Shown one piece after another: positions 38,001 through 51,311 of a stretch of 64,000 nucleotides of DNA. Both the position numbers and the translations under genes were made by a program. The DNA lies in NCBI GenBank assembly GCA_021399445.1, contig JAJTUQ010000004.1, positions 5,580,001 to 5,644,000 of the forward strand. The letters run 5' to 3'. Below the pieces are notes generated by a model. That model saw nothing but the letters and a program-made list of their open reading frames with translations, searched no databases and had not been told where the DNA came from. Origin of the DNA: Xylogone sp. PMI_703 (taxonomy: Eukaryota; Ascomycota; Leotiomycetes). Within the stretch, counting starts at the first letter, position 1. Each line of letters starts with the position of its first letter.

Positions 38001-41000
38001 TGAGTAGAACAGGTGATACGGGGGAGCTACCTCCGTATTACTGTACTTGATGTACCAAAGCACCTGCCGAGAGGCCCTAGGAACAATAGCCGGTGCAAGT
38101 CCGAAATCAGTGAAAGACCGCAAGCGTGGTGCAGTAGTGGAGGTGGTCAGGGTAACCGCGTGTTGTTCCTCTGTGGAGAAAGGTACGGTTAGGGTGTCTG
38201 AGGGCCCTGGAGTCCGACGGGAGATTTAGGTGCTTCTTCAAAATGATCGCGAACTCTGTTCAAGATGGAGTTAAACTTCCGTTGATAACGTCTCCAAGAC
38301 ACGTTTACCTTCATGTTTCTTCCCTATCTTTGGCCCTTCTTTGCCCACCATATTCTGTTGTAGACTGGTGACTGTGTGCTGTGATGTCGAGGCCAAGTAG
38401 TACATTGTGTTCTGACTGATGTTTTCGGCAGGTCACTAGAACCCTAGCACACCGAATCCCAAGAGAATTCTTACTCCAGCGGAGATGTGCCCTATTGTAG
38501 CTGCAGGACGCCGAAGAACAGGTCCGTCAGATTCGAGACTTCTAGAAGCAATGAGAGAGCCAGTTTCTGTCACATTCCGATCCCCCAGAAGCTCCTGGGA
38601 CCAATTTACAGTAAGAACCTAGTTGCATGTACTGTACGCCCGCAAGTAGTAGTACATGGCAAAAAAGTACAACCTGCCGCCTCACTTGCCGACGGGGTGC
38701 AGCTATGGTCGTACAAGAGAGGCCGCTAAAAGCCCCAATTTAGGCCAGTAAACGCGCCGAACTGTAAGATATATGGGCAATGAATGGGGAACCCGGATGT
38801 GATATTCCCGATGGTTGCATTGGGACCTGCAGCTGCTGGTGTCGTGAACCAGAAACCAGGAGAGTTGGCGGTGTGAGATTGGGGGAGGTTGATGGGAAGA
38901 GTGGTGTTAAGATCCCCTTCTCCACTGTAGAATGTGGCCAGTGCAGCAAGAGCAGGCCACGGAGAAGCCGACGGGCATTGCGTCCACGGCCCAGCACGGC
39001 GGGATGAAGCCACCGCGCTGTACTGTGCTGTCCTATACAGCACGTCGGTACCGTGTGTATAGGTGCAGTCCGATGTGGTATGGTATTGTATGGCATGGCA
39101 CGGTCACTACACCACCAGTGCCAGGATAATCAACCACAGTCAGGAATTCGGCCTATTGACCCTGTGTAGAACAATCGAGGTTCATCATCTGGCTCCCGAT
39201 GTTGTCTTTCTCCGACTTGGCCCGTAGATCTACTGTATACGCCATGCACGTGTAGAGTAGCAGCAGGCAGGTACGCGACGCTAGCTGCCATATGTAGGTA
39301 CCCAGAGCCAGAATGGCATTACCGTATCTTACTGTACGAGCGCCCCGCCCTCACCCAGGCTGGCAGGCTTGCCAAACCTGCGCGGTGGTAAGGACTTACC
39401 GTACTGTGCTGTATTCCCTCGTGGCACTGGACTGCACCCTGCTGGACCCAGGCACGGTACCACCAGACTCCCCAGCGACGGAATGCGCCATGGGCGGTAC
39501 ATAGCGCCGGAAGTCGAACGTTCGAATGGCACTGTGTAGCTAGCCCCGGTGGACACGCCTTCGATACCGCATGTTGGATCAGTCATGCTGCAGGAAAGCA
39601 ATCTTACCTTACTTACTTGGTTGTGCGATGCATCCGCCCTTACGGGGTATTGGATGTGGAAATGAGGAATGCTACGTAGGAGGTCCAACAACTCTCCACA
39701 GCGCACAATCCGCCTGCCATTGACCTGCCATTGCCTGCCTCTCTGGAGAGCTGCCCTGGAGCGTGAAGATCCTCTAGAGATCCTGAGATTCCAGCTCCGT
39801 CCGTTAGCCTCCCCGCGTAAGCTGCTCCGGGCCAGAATGCGCACAGTCGTTCCCAAGAATCTCTGTTGACCGAATCTTGGAATACAGTAATCGCAAGTAT
39901 TGCCGCTACCGGCGTGTGGTGCAGCACCGTCTCGCGTGTGGAGATGTCATCTTAATTAGATGCGCAAAGGGCTAAGTGCCCCTCACGCTTGGGCTTCCCC
40001 CACTATCGCTCTAGTCCCGTCGCGCGCATGGCAGCATGGAATAGCCTCATCTTATCCCGCCAGCTATTGCCCAGGGGGCACGCGTTATTGCTTTTCAGGG
40101 TTCGACGCTCCTTGGCTGGCCCAAGGTCACATCTGGCTTTGGGTGATCGTCCACCAGCACCCTTTCGGTAAGCCAATATATTTGCATTTTCGGGTTCGTT
40201 TGCAGGATCTGCGGCGCTTGAGGTTCTTGGGGACTGCGGAACCAGAATGCCGGAGACCAGTGCATTGGACGGGGAGCTCTGCCAACCCTAAGGCTCTCGT
40301 GCAGCCTGATTTAATATGTGACGACTTCTTCACTTCCTGTTGGTGCTGCTTCTCAAGTGTGACTGAGTGACTGGTACCGTATTTCAGAGGTCTCTTTGGG
40401 TGGTGGTTGCATGATACTGTTATTGGCGCTAAGATACTCGGGGAATTTGTCTCCAATTTGATCACTTAGGGGCTCGTGTGGGAATATTTCTCCGCGAAAT
40501 GAGCTCCGTTAATGCTGTACGAATCGGGTGCAGCTGTCATGTTCTTGATTATTTACTGGCATGACTGATGCTTGGTTGCTGTCCCTTCCTTCTACAGTGC
40601 TGTACGGATGGTACTGTCAGTACTGATTGAACTGGCTCTGGGTATGAAGCAAGTTGGGATGGTGGCAGATGGGCATGCGAACTACCCCATCGATGCAGGA
40701 CTGTCGAGCACGGTAGATCATCTATTATTAATGGAACCTTAATTCAATGGTCGTGTCACAGAGGCCTCGGACAGATATCTGGGAAAATTAGCAGCGGTCG
40801 GAATCAAACGAGCTACCTACTGTTCTATGGAATCGCTACGGACTGTGCAACGTACGGAGTAGAGTGTAGTTGTGTCCTATCGGCCATTTCTTACTTATTA
40901 AGTACTGTACAATATCTCGCTTCCTCAAGCACGTAAGGTGGATATTGCGCTCTCGTGTAGTTACTTAAAAAGAAATCTGGAGGCCGTCGGTGATCCTCGC

Positions 41001-44000
41001 GCTCGTATTGCACGAGTAGTATTCCAATCCAATATGCCGGATTCTGAATACAATATCGGCTCGACCCGGATAACACCCACTGATACTGTGGCTTGAGCAT
41101 CCCCCAGTATTAAAAATCTTGGGACAGATGATACAACCGTAGCGAGCTTGGGAATAGTCTTGATAAATAGCTCGAAAACTCCAACTGTGGAGTTCGCGGC
41201 GGAGTGGTCCCTGTCTCGTAAATTTTCTTTCTACTGGGACTCTCGAATCGCGCTCTTTGTACGGAGAACATTACGGTTTCCGGCGACCGTTTGGTTGCAG
41301 GGGCAGTTAATGGCATGCATGATGATGCCAATTCCGCCACTGCACTCGCACAATAGCGACCTGGCTATTTCTCGAATCAGGTGAACAAGCATGTATTCAC
41401 ACCTTAATAAATGATTCCGGCTTACCCACCAAGTACAGTCAGTATTCCTCGGTCTATCTTTGCACGGATAAGGTGCGAAGAGCCAGGGCGTCCCTTCCCC
41501 TGGGCTCAAGAAGGGATGTGAAAGAATTAATTAGCCGAACTATTGGAACTGTGGAGGTTGTGGGACTTTACACCGCACCAATGATCCGGATTCCGTCAGA
41601 CGAATATCGAGCTATCGCCTGCCTATCTCTGAAAGGTGGAGGGGCGATCTGCTCGTGAGGATACGTGTGAGGATGTGGAGATGTTCGAGAAACGGCTGGT
41701 TGTCGAATCTTTCTGCCATGGCGGACGGGGAAACCATCACCTCCAGGCACACCCGAAGGCTGGTTAAAGAAAAGACCCATCACTAATCGAAAGTGGAAGG
41801 TCAGTGTTGTTGATGAGACGGGAGGTGCAGTAGCCGGGTCAGCTAGGAGGAAATAGGCATTGCGGGAGGGAATACTGCGCCCATTGGCGACGTGCTGACA
41901 TACGATCGTGCTGGCTTGATTCGCACCGCAACCGCGTCCCTAGCTGGAGCAGGCCCTTTCATCATCATTGGAGAGCTCGAATAATATCGGCAAATCGTCC
42001 AAAGCAGATAATAATTGTCCCGTCCAATTTGATCAATTTGGGAATGTCGCATTTATGCTTTGATGTCCGCCAGGCTCCTCGTCGAGACTAACTGCTTATG
42101 GGCGAGCTGGGGTGCAGTGCGCTGGGCCCGAGAGCAAACGCATGAGATGGCAGGAATCTGATAGCGGTGGCTCTGCTTGCTCTGCTCATACGGTTCTGCA
42201 TGTTCTGGTGAGCATGGTAAATGTTGGCAGCTATTTTGGGCTCGCAGGTGACAGGATTGGCAGAACAGAGGGTGTGGAGCTGCGCCAACAAGCAAGAGAG
42301 CGCGCCGTGAATGACGATACGCCACTGGAGGAAGGATCTGAACCTAAAAATTCCATGTTCCAGTGCTGCCATGCTGCCATGGTCGCCATGGTGAGGCCGC
42401 CAGGACAGTAGTGGAGGATAAGGCGCGTGGGATAGCGAGATACCAGATAATAGCCCCGGGTCGGACAGATACATTGGGGGCTGTCATCTGTGGCGTCTGC
42501 CGTAAGAGCCGAGAGGGGGAGGCGGCAGAGCGACGGCAAGCACATCACGGCTGTAGATCTGACCTAGACCAAGGGTAAAATAGAACCGCTGTCAGGAGAA
42601 CATGTCTGTCATCGGTGCAGGAACGTTGAGCTCAACTTTCTCTCATCCATAGGTTGCCCTTCAGCAGCTATCAGCAGGTCGTGCGATGCTGCAAATGTCG
42701 CAAAGTTCAGGTACCAGCCTCACCAGCCCAGCTGGAAGGGTAGCTGCAGTGCGACACCTGCAAGCGCCCGCTGGTACAGATTGACGTGGATCTGGGATTG
42801 AGACTCGTCGATCGTCAATCAGAAGGTACAGTACTTGGTACAGTCGGACGAGCTAGGCCCTATGGTAGAGAGGTCGCGACAGCGTACGACAGTATTGTTG
42901 GAGCCATGTGCAGTGCACGACATCCTGTTGTGAAGGTGATCTTGTACCTATGCGAAAGCTCCAATGAAACAAAGAAAGCCTTAGCAACGTCTTCAAATCT
43001 TCGGCAGTATTTTGTTTGCATTTGTCTGGTGGAGAAAATACCTGGCCCGAGGAGCAGGATGTGCGAATCTCCCACTTTTTGAGCAAGTGGTGGGAACACA
43101 TAGAGCGATGTAAATGCAGATAGATCTGCCTCAAATATGGACATCTGCTTTTCAGTAAGGTCGACGTGGCTTGGCATTCGATACGGTAGACCTGACTGTA
43201 CCGTAACTGGTGGTGAGCAGACGGCTGACATGATCATGTTGGCAGATGACCGTATAACCAGGTCACCAAGAGGCTCTTCGGCGACTTTTCCATTCACACA
43301 GCTCTCGAAATGGAGGATCTGGTGGATAGGTATAGGGCAATTCTTTAAGTCGGTATCTCGTGTGATGTTTGGGGTAACAGCAATTTAGAAAGCAAAATAT
43401 CTCCGTAGTTGAGGTTATGATGATTGCAAGAGGAGAAGGCACAACCTGCAACATCCGAGACTTCTCCCGAGCCATACTAATCTCGCCCACCACTCCGATC
43501 AATACATGATGGCCATACTCACACTTCTGCACTGCGTCTCCTTGTTACAGTTACTCGGGTAAGACAAGCACGCTCGTATGTTTTAATCCTACAGCAAAGC
43601 TATGATGGCTATTTTCCTAGCCAACCGTCCTCCGTGGCGAGCAGGCTCAGGCAAGTTCAACAATTGCTTCATGCCGTACGGATGTACAAATAGAACAACA
43701 GCCGCCGAGGGTTTCTGGCGCAGAGTGGCAAACAAGTAGGGAAAAAGAAGGTTGCCGGAAGCTATGCGCCATGCTTTTTCCGTCAATCGAATTGTCATAC
43801 CCAGAATAGCCAGATCTTTCATCTCCGTTACATGTACTACGCCATCCTACGCCTTCTCCGGGCATAGATCCCTCTGTTGATCCAGCTTATTTTCTTTTCC
43901 TGTCTCATCAGCTAGCAAGCAATATTTGGCAGCACTCATGCAGCTTATGCCTTGCCATTCCACCTTCCACCTTGCCTCGAAGGGTTGCTGCTGCTGCTCC

Positions 44001-45549
44001 CGCTGTTCTGTAGCAAACGTCACTGAGAGGGCTCTGGTACTTCTGGATACAATAGCTCGTACAGCCACACCCTCGAGGCCTCTGCTACCAAACGCGCAAC
44101 CCCAGAGCAACTCGCCGTGTTGCCAGCCAGGGTGGTTCCACATCAACCCTCCACCTGCCCCCTTCTGCGGTCGCTCAGGCCCCCGAGACCTTGGAGCTCG
44201 GAGCACTAAACTAAACTTTCAGCAAGGGTTGCTGCCAGAGCACCACGACCACGCAGAAGGGCCCTGAGATCAAGCCCCTGGTCCCGCTGGGCAGAGCACG
44301 TCCTTCCACGACGGTGCTGCTACTTTTTGTACGCTGGTCACTGGTACAGTACTCCTGCTCTGCCCTGGCTGGTTGACCCTGCCCACCTGCAACCTGCACA
44401 GCTCCCTGGTCTTGGGCACGCTGGTTGCAACCAGACCAAAAAAGCCATCTCCAGCGGCCGACCTCTTCTTGTGCCCCCTTGGGTCCTCTGCGCCTGAGGG
44501 GCGCCCCGTTGCTGGGAAGGCCATACGCAGACTGAAGTTAAATCCAGTCTGGCGAGAGGTGCTAAAATCCCTTTTCCCAGGCGCTACCAGTCCACGCTAC
44601 ACGCTGCCGGGCCCGGGCTACGCATCGTGGGCGACTGCACCCCTACTCCCTGCCAACCTGTAATAATAACTTTGAGGTACCCTTCCTTCCGACCCGAACT
44701 ACACCACACTACTTCACAGGCCACTATGCTCACACAATTATTCCCAGATTCAGATCTCACCTTCCTTTGTGCTTTACTATACTCCAGAATATCTACATGT
44801 TGAATTAGATATCGGCAATCCCGGTGTGCCTACGAGTGTTTGGGCGAGCCACAGGCGGTTGTGGAGGAACTTATCAGTATTCATACCGAGTCGGCGGGAC
44901 TGTGCTGTGCAGCGACCACATCTTTGCATCGTTGTTGGTTGCTGCGATTTGGCCCTTCACCTCCACATCTCCGCTCGACTTACTTCCGAAGGAGCCCTAT
45001 ACACCCCAAGATACAGCGGCGATTTTGACACCCATGTGGTTAGTTAACCCACCTGGAGTCAGCAGTTGAAAACACCCCGATTTCGCGGGGTACTTCTTCC
45101 TCATTTTGTCCCACTTCTAACGACACGCAATTGGCGCAGCATATAACAAGAACACTTGTTGAAGAGTTCAGACTGATCGGAGCTTTCTGTGAACTCTGCT
45201 GACGTACTCGGACCACTCAACCATCTGTCGGTTGTAAGACTTGTCTTCCGGTGCATCTGCGATTCCGTATATGGCGATACTATTGTGAAGGTTAGTCTTT
45301 TCCAGTAAGAATGCTGGCTTGGGGTAGAAACTCTGTAGAGCTCACTATATTGATTACAGGTATCGATATTGAACAGCTTTTAACAAAACCCCAAGATCAG
45401 AGTCCCGGTGCTTAATGGAGTATGCTATTGTCAACTAAGTTAATATTGCAGCGCAGAGGACATATCTCATCAGAGCAGAGTTTGGTTCTGGATAGACTGG
45501 GAATCTACTTTCCTGGAAAGCAATCTTGGCAGTTATCGCGATCACTTCC
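38001..45549. promoter_or_regulatory. Long gene-free, more GC-rich upstream region of the Zn2Cys6 gene
   Basis: These 7.5 kb hold no recognisable gene. The composition differs from the region before it: more GC, many CT- and GC-rich blocks (43960-44640), and repeated GTAC-rich patches near 38625-38670, 39050, 39320-39410, 40590-40650, 42825-42845 and 44330-44355. The same texture is seen between the two chitin synthases. Frames such as 39329-39856 (-) are composition artefacts. I infer an extended 5' regulatory region, possibly with a long 5' UTR or non-coding transcripts, for the transcription factor at 45550; decayed repeats are an alternative. Confidence 0.4.
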
Positions 45550-48500
45550 ATGCAATCGATATCCTCTTTTATCGATCATTCGAGTATTTCGGTTGATGAG
45601 CTAAGGGAACCTCTGCAAAACGCAGCAAGCACATCTCTTGACCTGAGTTGGACTAGAGCGGCGTCTGATATTGCTCTTTCACGGGCATACCCCTCGCCGC
45701 CGATGTCAGGATCTCCGTTACGTCCTCCAAGTCACAATACGGATTCAAGTGAGATTGGCTATGGGGGATATGGATCAGCCGGGCAGGATATGTTTCGCGG
45801 GAACCAGACACCTCAGTCAGAGCACTCTGACCAGAGCATGGGATCGATGAGACCGTACCAACAAGAGCTGCACCAACCACAATCATATTCCGCGTTGCCC
45901 ATGGGGGACGTTCAGTCGGCGCAATACCAGGTGCAACAGAGGCCACACATGCCAGTAGAGCGGCATTCCTACACATCGCACTCTGACCAAGGACCGGCAG
46001 GTTACTCGGCATCCGACAGACCAGCAATCGGTGATGCAACAGGCTATCCATCGCCGAAAGCACAAAGGAAAACCAAAGGTCATGTAGCCTCAGCTTGTGT
46101 ACCTTGCAAGAGAGCGCATCTAAGGTAAGTGGGCACAGCAATGATTGCTTGACCTTTGTTTATTTTGATGCAGAGTAAAGAGCTAACCATATCTGTAGAT
46201 GTGACGGTACGTCCTAAATTTCATTCTTCAGATCGCAAAAAGCGTTTTCTTCTTTTCTGGCTTGCGCATACACATTTATTATACATTGCGACAACCCTAG
46301 AACCTTTTGTGGTTGGCTCTACTCTCATTTCTTCCCATTTGCATTGGCACCGATCTAGTAGCAGTGCATCTGATCTCTCGCTGGTGCAGTGCAGCAGTCC
46401 GTATGAAGCTCAGGGAGGCACCCTCGGCACCGTCCTCGGGAGCACTGGTTAGGGTAGATCTAGAACCGCCACGCGGTTGTCGATAACAAGCACCGTGCCC
46501 CGCTCAAGCGAGCAGGATAATCTAAAAGCCACGTGCCAATGGCATCAGCGGTGATTATGGAGGTTGGACTGCCACCGTGCAGCAATAATGTTCGTGGCGA
46601 TATTGGTGCACCCCAAGCTGTCTTCGCGAGTTCGCCAGTGTTCCTGCCAGGGACAGGGCAGTTTGGCGGGCGGTGTGAATTTCTGGATTTCGGCGAGCGC
46701 GACGCCAGGAGGGCCCTGTCCCAGCGGGGTGCCGGCCCGATTGGCGGGATCTCACCACCCAAGCCGGCCTGTGGCTTGCCCTGGCGGAAAAGCCGAGGCT
46801 TGACGCACCCTGCGCAAGGGACCTGCGTGTGTTGCTGTGCTCCAGAACAACATACAGTCTTGTGCGGTGCTCTGCTGCCATGTTGTGCGTATTACTCCCA
46901 CCTGAGCATGATCCGCGCCATCTTCTAGAAAATTGGCGATGTGACGAAGGTTCCTGCACACAAGGATCTACATACCTCCCCAATCCTAGCATCGGCCCTG
47001 GCTTTTTCTGACTGGGGTGGTTGCGCCCGGCACGACCTGCTCTGCACAGCTGGCTGCGGCTGCTTGTCAAATTGAATGGCATCCAATCCGCAGACAGCCG
47101 CCGTGCTTGATCTAGCCTATGGTGATTTATATTGACCGCAAGTGTGGATGAAACGTGAGCCGGAGGGGAATTGTATTGAAAGCCTCGAAACTTATCCAAG
47201 AAGTTCGCTCTGGAATCTCGTCGTCCATGAATAGGCGCGATATTTGTCCCCGTTTGGATGTGAGACTAGTTCGACAGACAATATCAATGATCCTAATGCA
47301 GGACTGTCCTCAGTAGTGGACACCCAATACTATAGAATGAGCTCATGGGGCTGGCTTCAAGTAGCCTAACTTACGCAGTGCCAGTTTTGCTTCTGTTTGT
47401 TTTTAGTTGTAGATTGAGTAGCTGACTTAGTCTTTAGCTCAGCGCCCTTGTTCTCGATGCATGAGTAACGGAAAGGAAGAAACGTGTGTAGACGTTCAGC
47501 ACAAAAAACGAGGACGGCCACGATTGCGAGACGAACGGGAGGCACGGTATGAAGGTTCTGGTTACCCGCCTGGCCCTCCCGATGCTTCGATGAGACGGCC
47601 AGTGTCGCTATACTCGATGAGTGAAGCACAAATGCCGCAGGGATTTGCAGATAGCCAAGGGCCGGGTCCTTACAGAGTCTTAAAGTCGCAAGGAGGCGGT
47701 CCGATAGTTCCTAGATATTTCGACCAGGCATCAGCTGGGGATGCTGGTATGTATGCTGTGTCTGGGACAGTGCCTTCGAATACACGTCCGCCATCGGGAA
47801 GGGAACCTGCTTTAGCATATCTGACAATGGAATTGCAGATAGCAAAATCAACACCTGCTTTCGGTCAGGCGCTGGGTGGTCAATCCGTAGTTGGACGTCC
47901 GTTCCATGACCTGGTGAGCCCAGGAGACCGTGACAAGGCGTTTCGTCTGCAGAGGATATTTGAAGATGAGCGGCGGGAGAGAGAGCCGAATTATTTGCCA
48001 CCGATTTACCTGAAGTTTGAAGAGGACCGAGTCATCCAGTCAGTAGGCTTGGGGCCTGAAGACGTGTCCCAATTTAGGACAGATCGTCCTGAGATTTTTA
48101 CTTTTCAAGGACCAGATGGACAGCAACGAACTTTTCAGGTGCATTTTGGACTTGCGAAGAAAGAATCCACCTATTTTATCGTACTTATCTTGCACGTACC
48201 CGCGACTCCCCAGACGTATCACCAGTCTGGTCCATCGACATACCCACGAGAGGCTTATTCTAGAGAATCGCAATACGGCTACCCAGCCGCCCAACAGGCG
48301 TATCCTCAGAACCAAGGTGTATCCCCATATATGCCTAATCAGCCATACACTGATTCTCGTGGAGAAGTATTGGCCTATCGGACTGCTCCGACTCTCGGAT
48401 CCAACGTGCCTCCCTCAGCTGGTCCTTCCTTTGCCTCAGCTCAAGGGCAGCCACGGATAGATTATACTCAGACTCAGATCCCTTATCAAGCGGTCCGGAA

Positions 48501-48672
48501 TGAGACCACACCAGCACAGGCACAAATTCAACATGACTTGCAACTACCACCCATTCGTGGCCAGCGAGGAGAGGAGGCTTTGGGAGACCTGCAACGACGG
48601 AGAGACGACCGCGGAGGTCGATTGGATATTGGCGGTCTTCTCGAGAAGCCAGACCATTCTGGAAGGGGATGA
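45550..48672 (+). CDS. Zn(II)2Cys6 transcription factor with PAS-like domain, AT-hook-like motif and microexon
   Basis: A fungal DNA-binding regulator; its targets are unknown. I read exon 1 as 45550-46124, an 8-nt exon 46199-46206, and exon 3 as 47438-48672, giving 605 residues. The splices build a perfect C-X2-C-X6-C-X5-C-X2-C-X8-C cluster: C183, C186, C193, C199, C202 and C211. C193 is encoded wholly by the 8-nt exon. Donors are GTAAGT and GTACGT; acceptors are CTGTAG and CTTTAG. The second intron is 1,231 nt, far above the 45-120 nt of almost all other introns here. KKRGRPR right after the cluster is AT-hook-like (about 217-223). A PAS-like region spans about 318-455. The N-terminus (1-180) and C-terminus (460-605) are Gln/Pro/Ser/Tyr-rich. 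The start at 45550 is the first ATG in phase; an upstream exon cannot be excluded. I do not recognise a named orthologue. Confidence 0.85.
46207..47437 (+). other. Oversized intron (1,231 nt) in the Zn2Cys6 gene
   Basis: It starts GTACGT, ends CTTTAG, and has a CTGAC branch-like site at about 47421. The middle (about 46440-47100) is GC-rich like the desert upstream of the gene. Open frames inside on both strands (46533-46928 +, 46555-47199 -) show no family similarity. It may hold an old insertion or a regulatory or non-coding transcript; I could not find terminal repeats by eye. Confidence 0.6.
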
Positions 48673-50465
48673 TAATGTCGCTATGAAGACCCGCGTGTTG
48701 GTACTCTGTTATACATATCTCATGGACGTGGGCATGACGCTCACAGGCTCGTTTGAACCTATCGAGTGGCGCATAGTGATTATGCCGGAGACCTGCATTT
48801 AAGTCTTCAGCGCACTTGACGCTCACACCGCCACGAGATTCTCTCACCATTTATATGATGATCCACGGCCAATCACCATCAACACTGATGATTTATACTT
48901 CCCTGTACAAATATTGCTGCACCAACTTTTCCTACTGCTGCTTTCTGAATATCATTTAAAATACCACTTTTGTATGTTGTGCTGTGTCTTACAGCGATGC
49001 TTGGACGTTTCTCACGCCAAACACGAAATTAACATAGCGGGGTCCTTCTCTCGCATTGGCGGTTTGTGTTTTCTCTTCGGGCGTAGGAGGCATTTTGTTT
49101 ATGTACGATATAGTGAGACACAAGGTCGAGAAGCGAATGGCAAGAGGGTTCTACTAGAGCAATGAATATTTGAGAAAGAAGGTGGCTCGACGAGGGCGTT
49201 TGTTCTAGTCTCTGGTTATTCCCACAGAGTTGGTAGAACGAACCACAGACCGTTTTGTTTTGTTTCTACGGGCCAACCGCCGCCGCTTCTGTTTCCCTCA
49301 TCTCGCCTACCGTCCCCGTACCACCCTAGCTATATAGTCCAATAACATCAACCAGCTAAGCCCGAGATAATACGCTGCGGAAGCGATTATGATACCTAGA
49401 TCCTGTGAGAAGCAATTTATTTTGTCAGGCTAATTAACCTTGGCAGCTTAAGGCATATGTTTGCCGATAAAATTCATCAGCTCCTGACTGCCTCATTGGC
49501 GCCTTTAACCATGTCCTGCCTGTTCTGGATTGTGGATTCATTAGGCTTTCAGGTCCGTTTTCATCTATTGTTGCAGGGATGAATGATGGATCGCTGTCTC
49601 TTGAATTCAGCAATCGCGTCATCTCAGGCAGTTCCATGAACACTGTTCATTATTTGGTGGTATGGCCTATATTTCAGCCTTAGATCACCGGGAGTACGAT
49701 TGACCAGGGGTCCCCTGAGAGTAGCCCATTCCCATTGTAGTTCTAAGCAACAATACTGCTTTGTCTTCCATCACTATTCCATTGTCATTAACAATAGGTA
49801 TACAAGTATGATAGATTCGTGATTTAGGGACAACAACAGAGAAAACTCCATTCTTAGAAAACGAGTAATCCTATCTGATTCTGGGGACGTTTTAGTAGAT
49901 TCTTTCTTTTGTTCTAGCTAGCTTCTAGGCTTCCCTTTCTTGTATTCAGCTTCTAGCCTCATGGGAGGTGGCTGAGACCCGGCCTTCTAGATGGCCTGCA
50001 GACTGGCGGCTCTCGATCCAATCTGAAACGAGAAATTCTCCTATTCTCCTATTTTCCGTTGTGTTGGTCCCTGCATCCCCCTGTCTGAAACATGGCCCGC
50101 TCTCTACTCTAAAAGTGTGATATATGGGTTTCTTTCTACGGCTCTTCGTAAACGGTTGAAAAGCTACGAAGTTGTGTATGTGCGTATACTTTTTAGTTGG
50201 GCTAGAATGAGTAGTTTCCGTGGTGCAGGCATGTCTAAGAAAGGGGTTATATGATTTGTGAGAAATGACTAGTCGTTTGATCATGTCACTGTGATTGGAC
50301 TGACTACCTGGGATAACAACGCATGCCTGATGTAAAAGATACTTAGGTATGGATCCTTGGCTTACAAGACAACGATAATGACTGTGATAATGCACTGCAT
50401 TAGATATTTATCATAACATCATTACTTATTATAAGACTATTCAATAGTCTTCCTTTCTAAATCCC
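48673..50465. other. Convergent intergenic region
   Basis: These 1.8 kb lie between the stops of the Zn2Cys6 gene (+) and the NECAP-like gene (-). I found no supportable gene on either strand. A long 3' UTR for the transcription factor is likely. Confidence 0.45.
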
Positions 50466-51311
50466 TTATTGAAATTCGCCAAACTCTCCATCATCAAATC
50501 CCATATCTTCAATAGCAATCTTGTCTATATTCCTACTTCTCCTCTTCTCCGCCTTAAGTTCCTGGGTGCTTGGAGGTGGAGGAAGGAAGACACCAGACCC
50601 AGGTGGCGGAGGCAACGAGAATGCGCCTCCAAGCCCTGGTGACTTAGAGTCATCGCTCTTTTCTCTATTCCTCCTTCCTGCGCCCCTACTTCCAATAGTG
50701 ACGGTGATAGTCTCGCCTTCTTTCAGACTAAAGTCCCTCTTTTCCTCCGGTTTTTTCTCCTCTTCTTGTTTCGCCGGTACTCCAGGTCTTCTTCCCTTTG
50801 CCGCGCTCCCAGACCCGGCTGCCGGGCCATTCTGAATGCCCAATGTCCTCCTAACCTCCTGTAAACAAACACTGAAATCAAAGGCCTCGGGCCGTTCCTC
50901 AAACCCTATACCAAGAACGGCCTTCCTTCCCCCTTCGCCCTCAACGCGAATCGCAAAAAAGCGGCTGGAATCAAGAACTTGCTCTACCACAGAGGGAGTA
51001 GTATATGGTGCTGCGGCAAATAATGCACCATTGCTTGGATCTTCGAGGATAATGTCTGTCTTTACGCTCTCGCTATCTGTTTCCGTTTGTGAAGTAGGGG
51101 TCGATGTTGGAATGGCGGTCTCAAGGACTCGCAATCGTGCGGTGAAAATTTGTCGCGCATTATTGTTCTCGGTCCACTGCGCAGCTACATAGCCCTTCGT
51201 ACTTGTCAAAGGGGGAATGTTGTAGACATGGACTTTGGGGCAGATGAAGAGCACTCGTTGGATGGCATCAGGGGGGAGGGGCCTGCCAGTTGAGGGATCG
51301 ATGGTCTCCAT
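50466..51311 (-). CDS. NECAP-like adaptin-ear-binding coat-associated protein (DUF1681)
   Basis: It resembles the NECAP family, PH-like proteins that bind AP-2/AP-1 and clathrin coats in endocytosis. It is a single exon of 281 residues. The N-terminal PH-like NECAP domain spans about 10-175, with VLFICPKVHVYNIPP, the GYVAAQWTE block, FFAIRVEGEGGRKAVLGIGF and ERPEAFDFSVCLQE, all conserved in the family. The C-terminal third is disordered and basic/acidic, with proline runs (LPPPPGSGVFLPPPP) and a conserved acidic-aromatic end (GFDDGEFGEFQ) that resembles coat-binding peptides. It lies divergent from eIF2B-alpha with 593 bp between the starts. Confidence 0.88.
   Translation of the reverse strand: METIDPSTGRPLPPDAIQRVLFICPKVHVYNIPPLTSTKGYVAAQWTENNNARQIFTARLRVLETAIPTSTPTSQTETDSESVKTDIILEDPSNGALFAAAPYTTPSVVEQVLDSSRFFAIRVEGEGGRKAVLGIGFEERPEAFDFSVCLQEVRRTLGIQNGPAAGSGSAAKGRRPGVPAKQEEEKKPEEKRDFSLKEGETITVTIGSRGAGRRNREKSDDSKSPGLGGAFSLPPPPGSGVFLPPPPSTQELKAEKRRSRNIDKIAIEDMGFDDGEFGEFQ

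Noticed and set aside
39329..39856. 175-codon open frame on the minus strand in the gene desert
   Set aside because: No recognisable motif, atypical composition and overlap with other equally long frames; judged a composition artefact.
46533..47199. Open frames inside the long intron of the Zn2Cys6 gene, including 214 codons on the minus strand
   Set aside because: No domain, no similarity that I recognise and no supporting context; kept only as a note in the intron entry.
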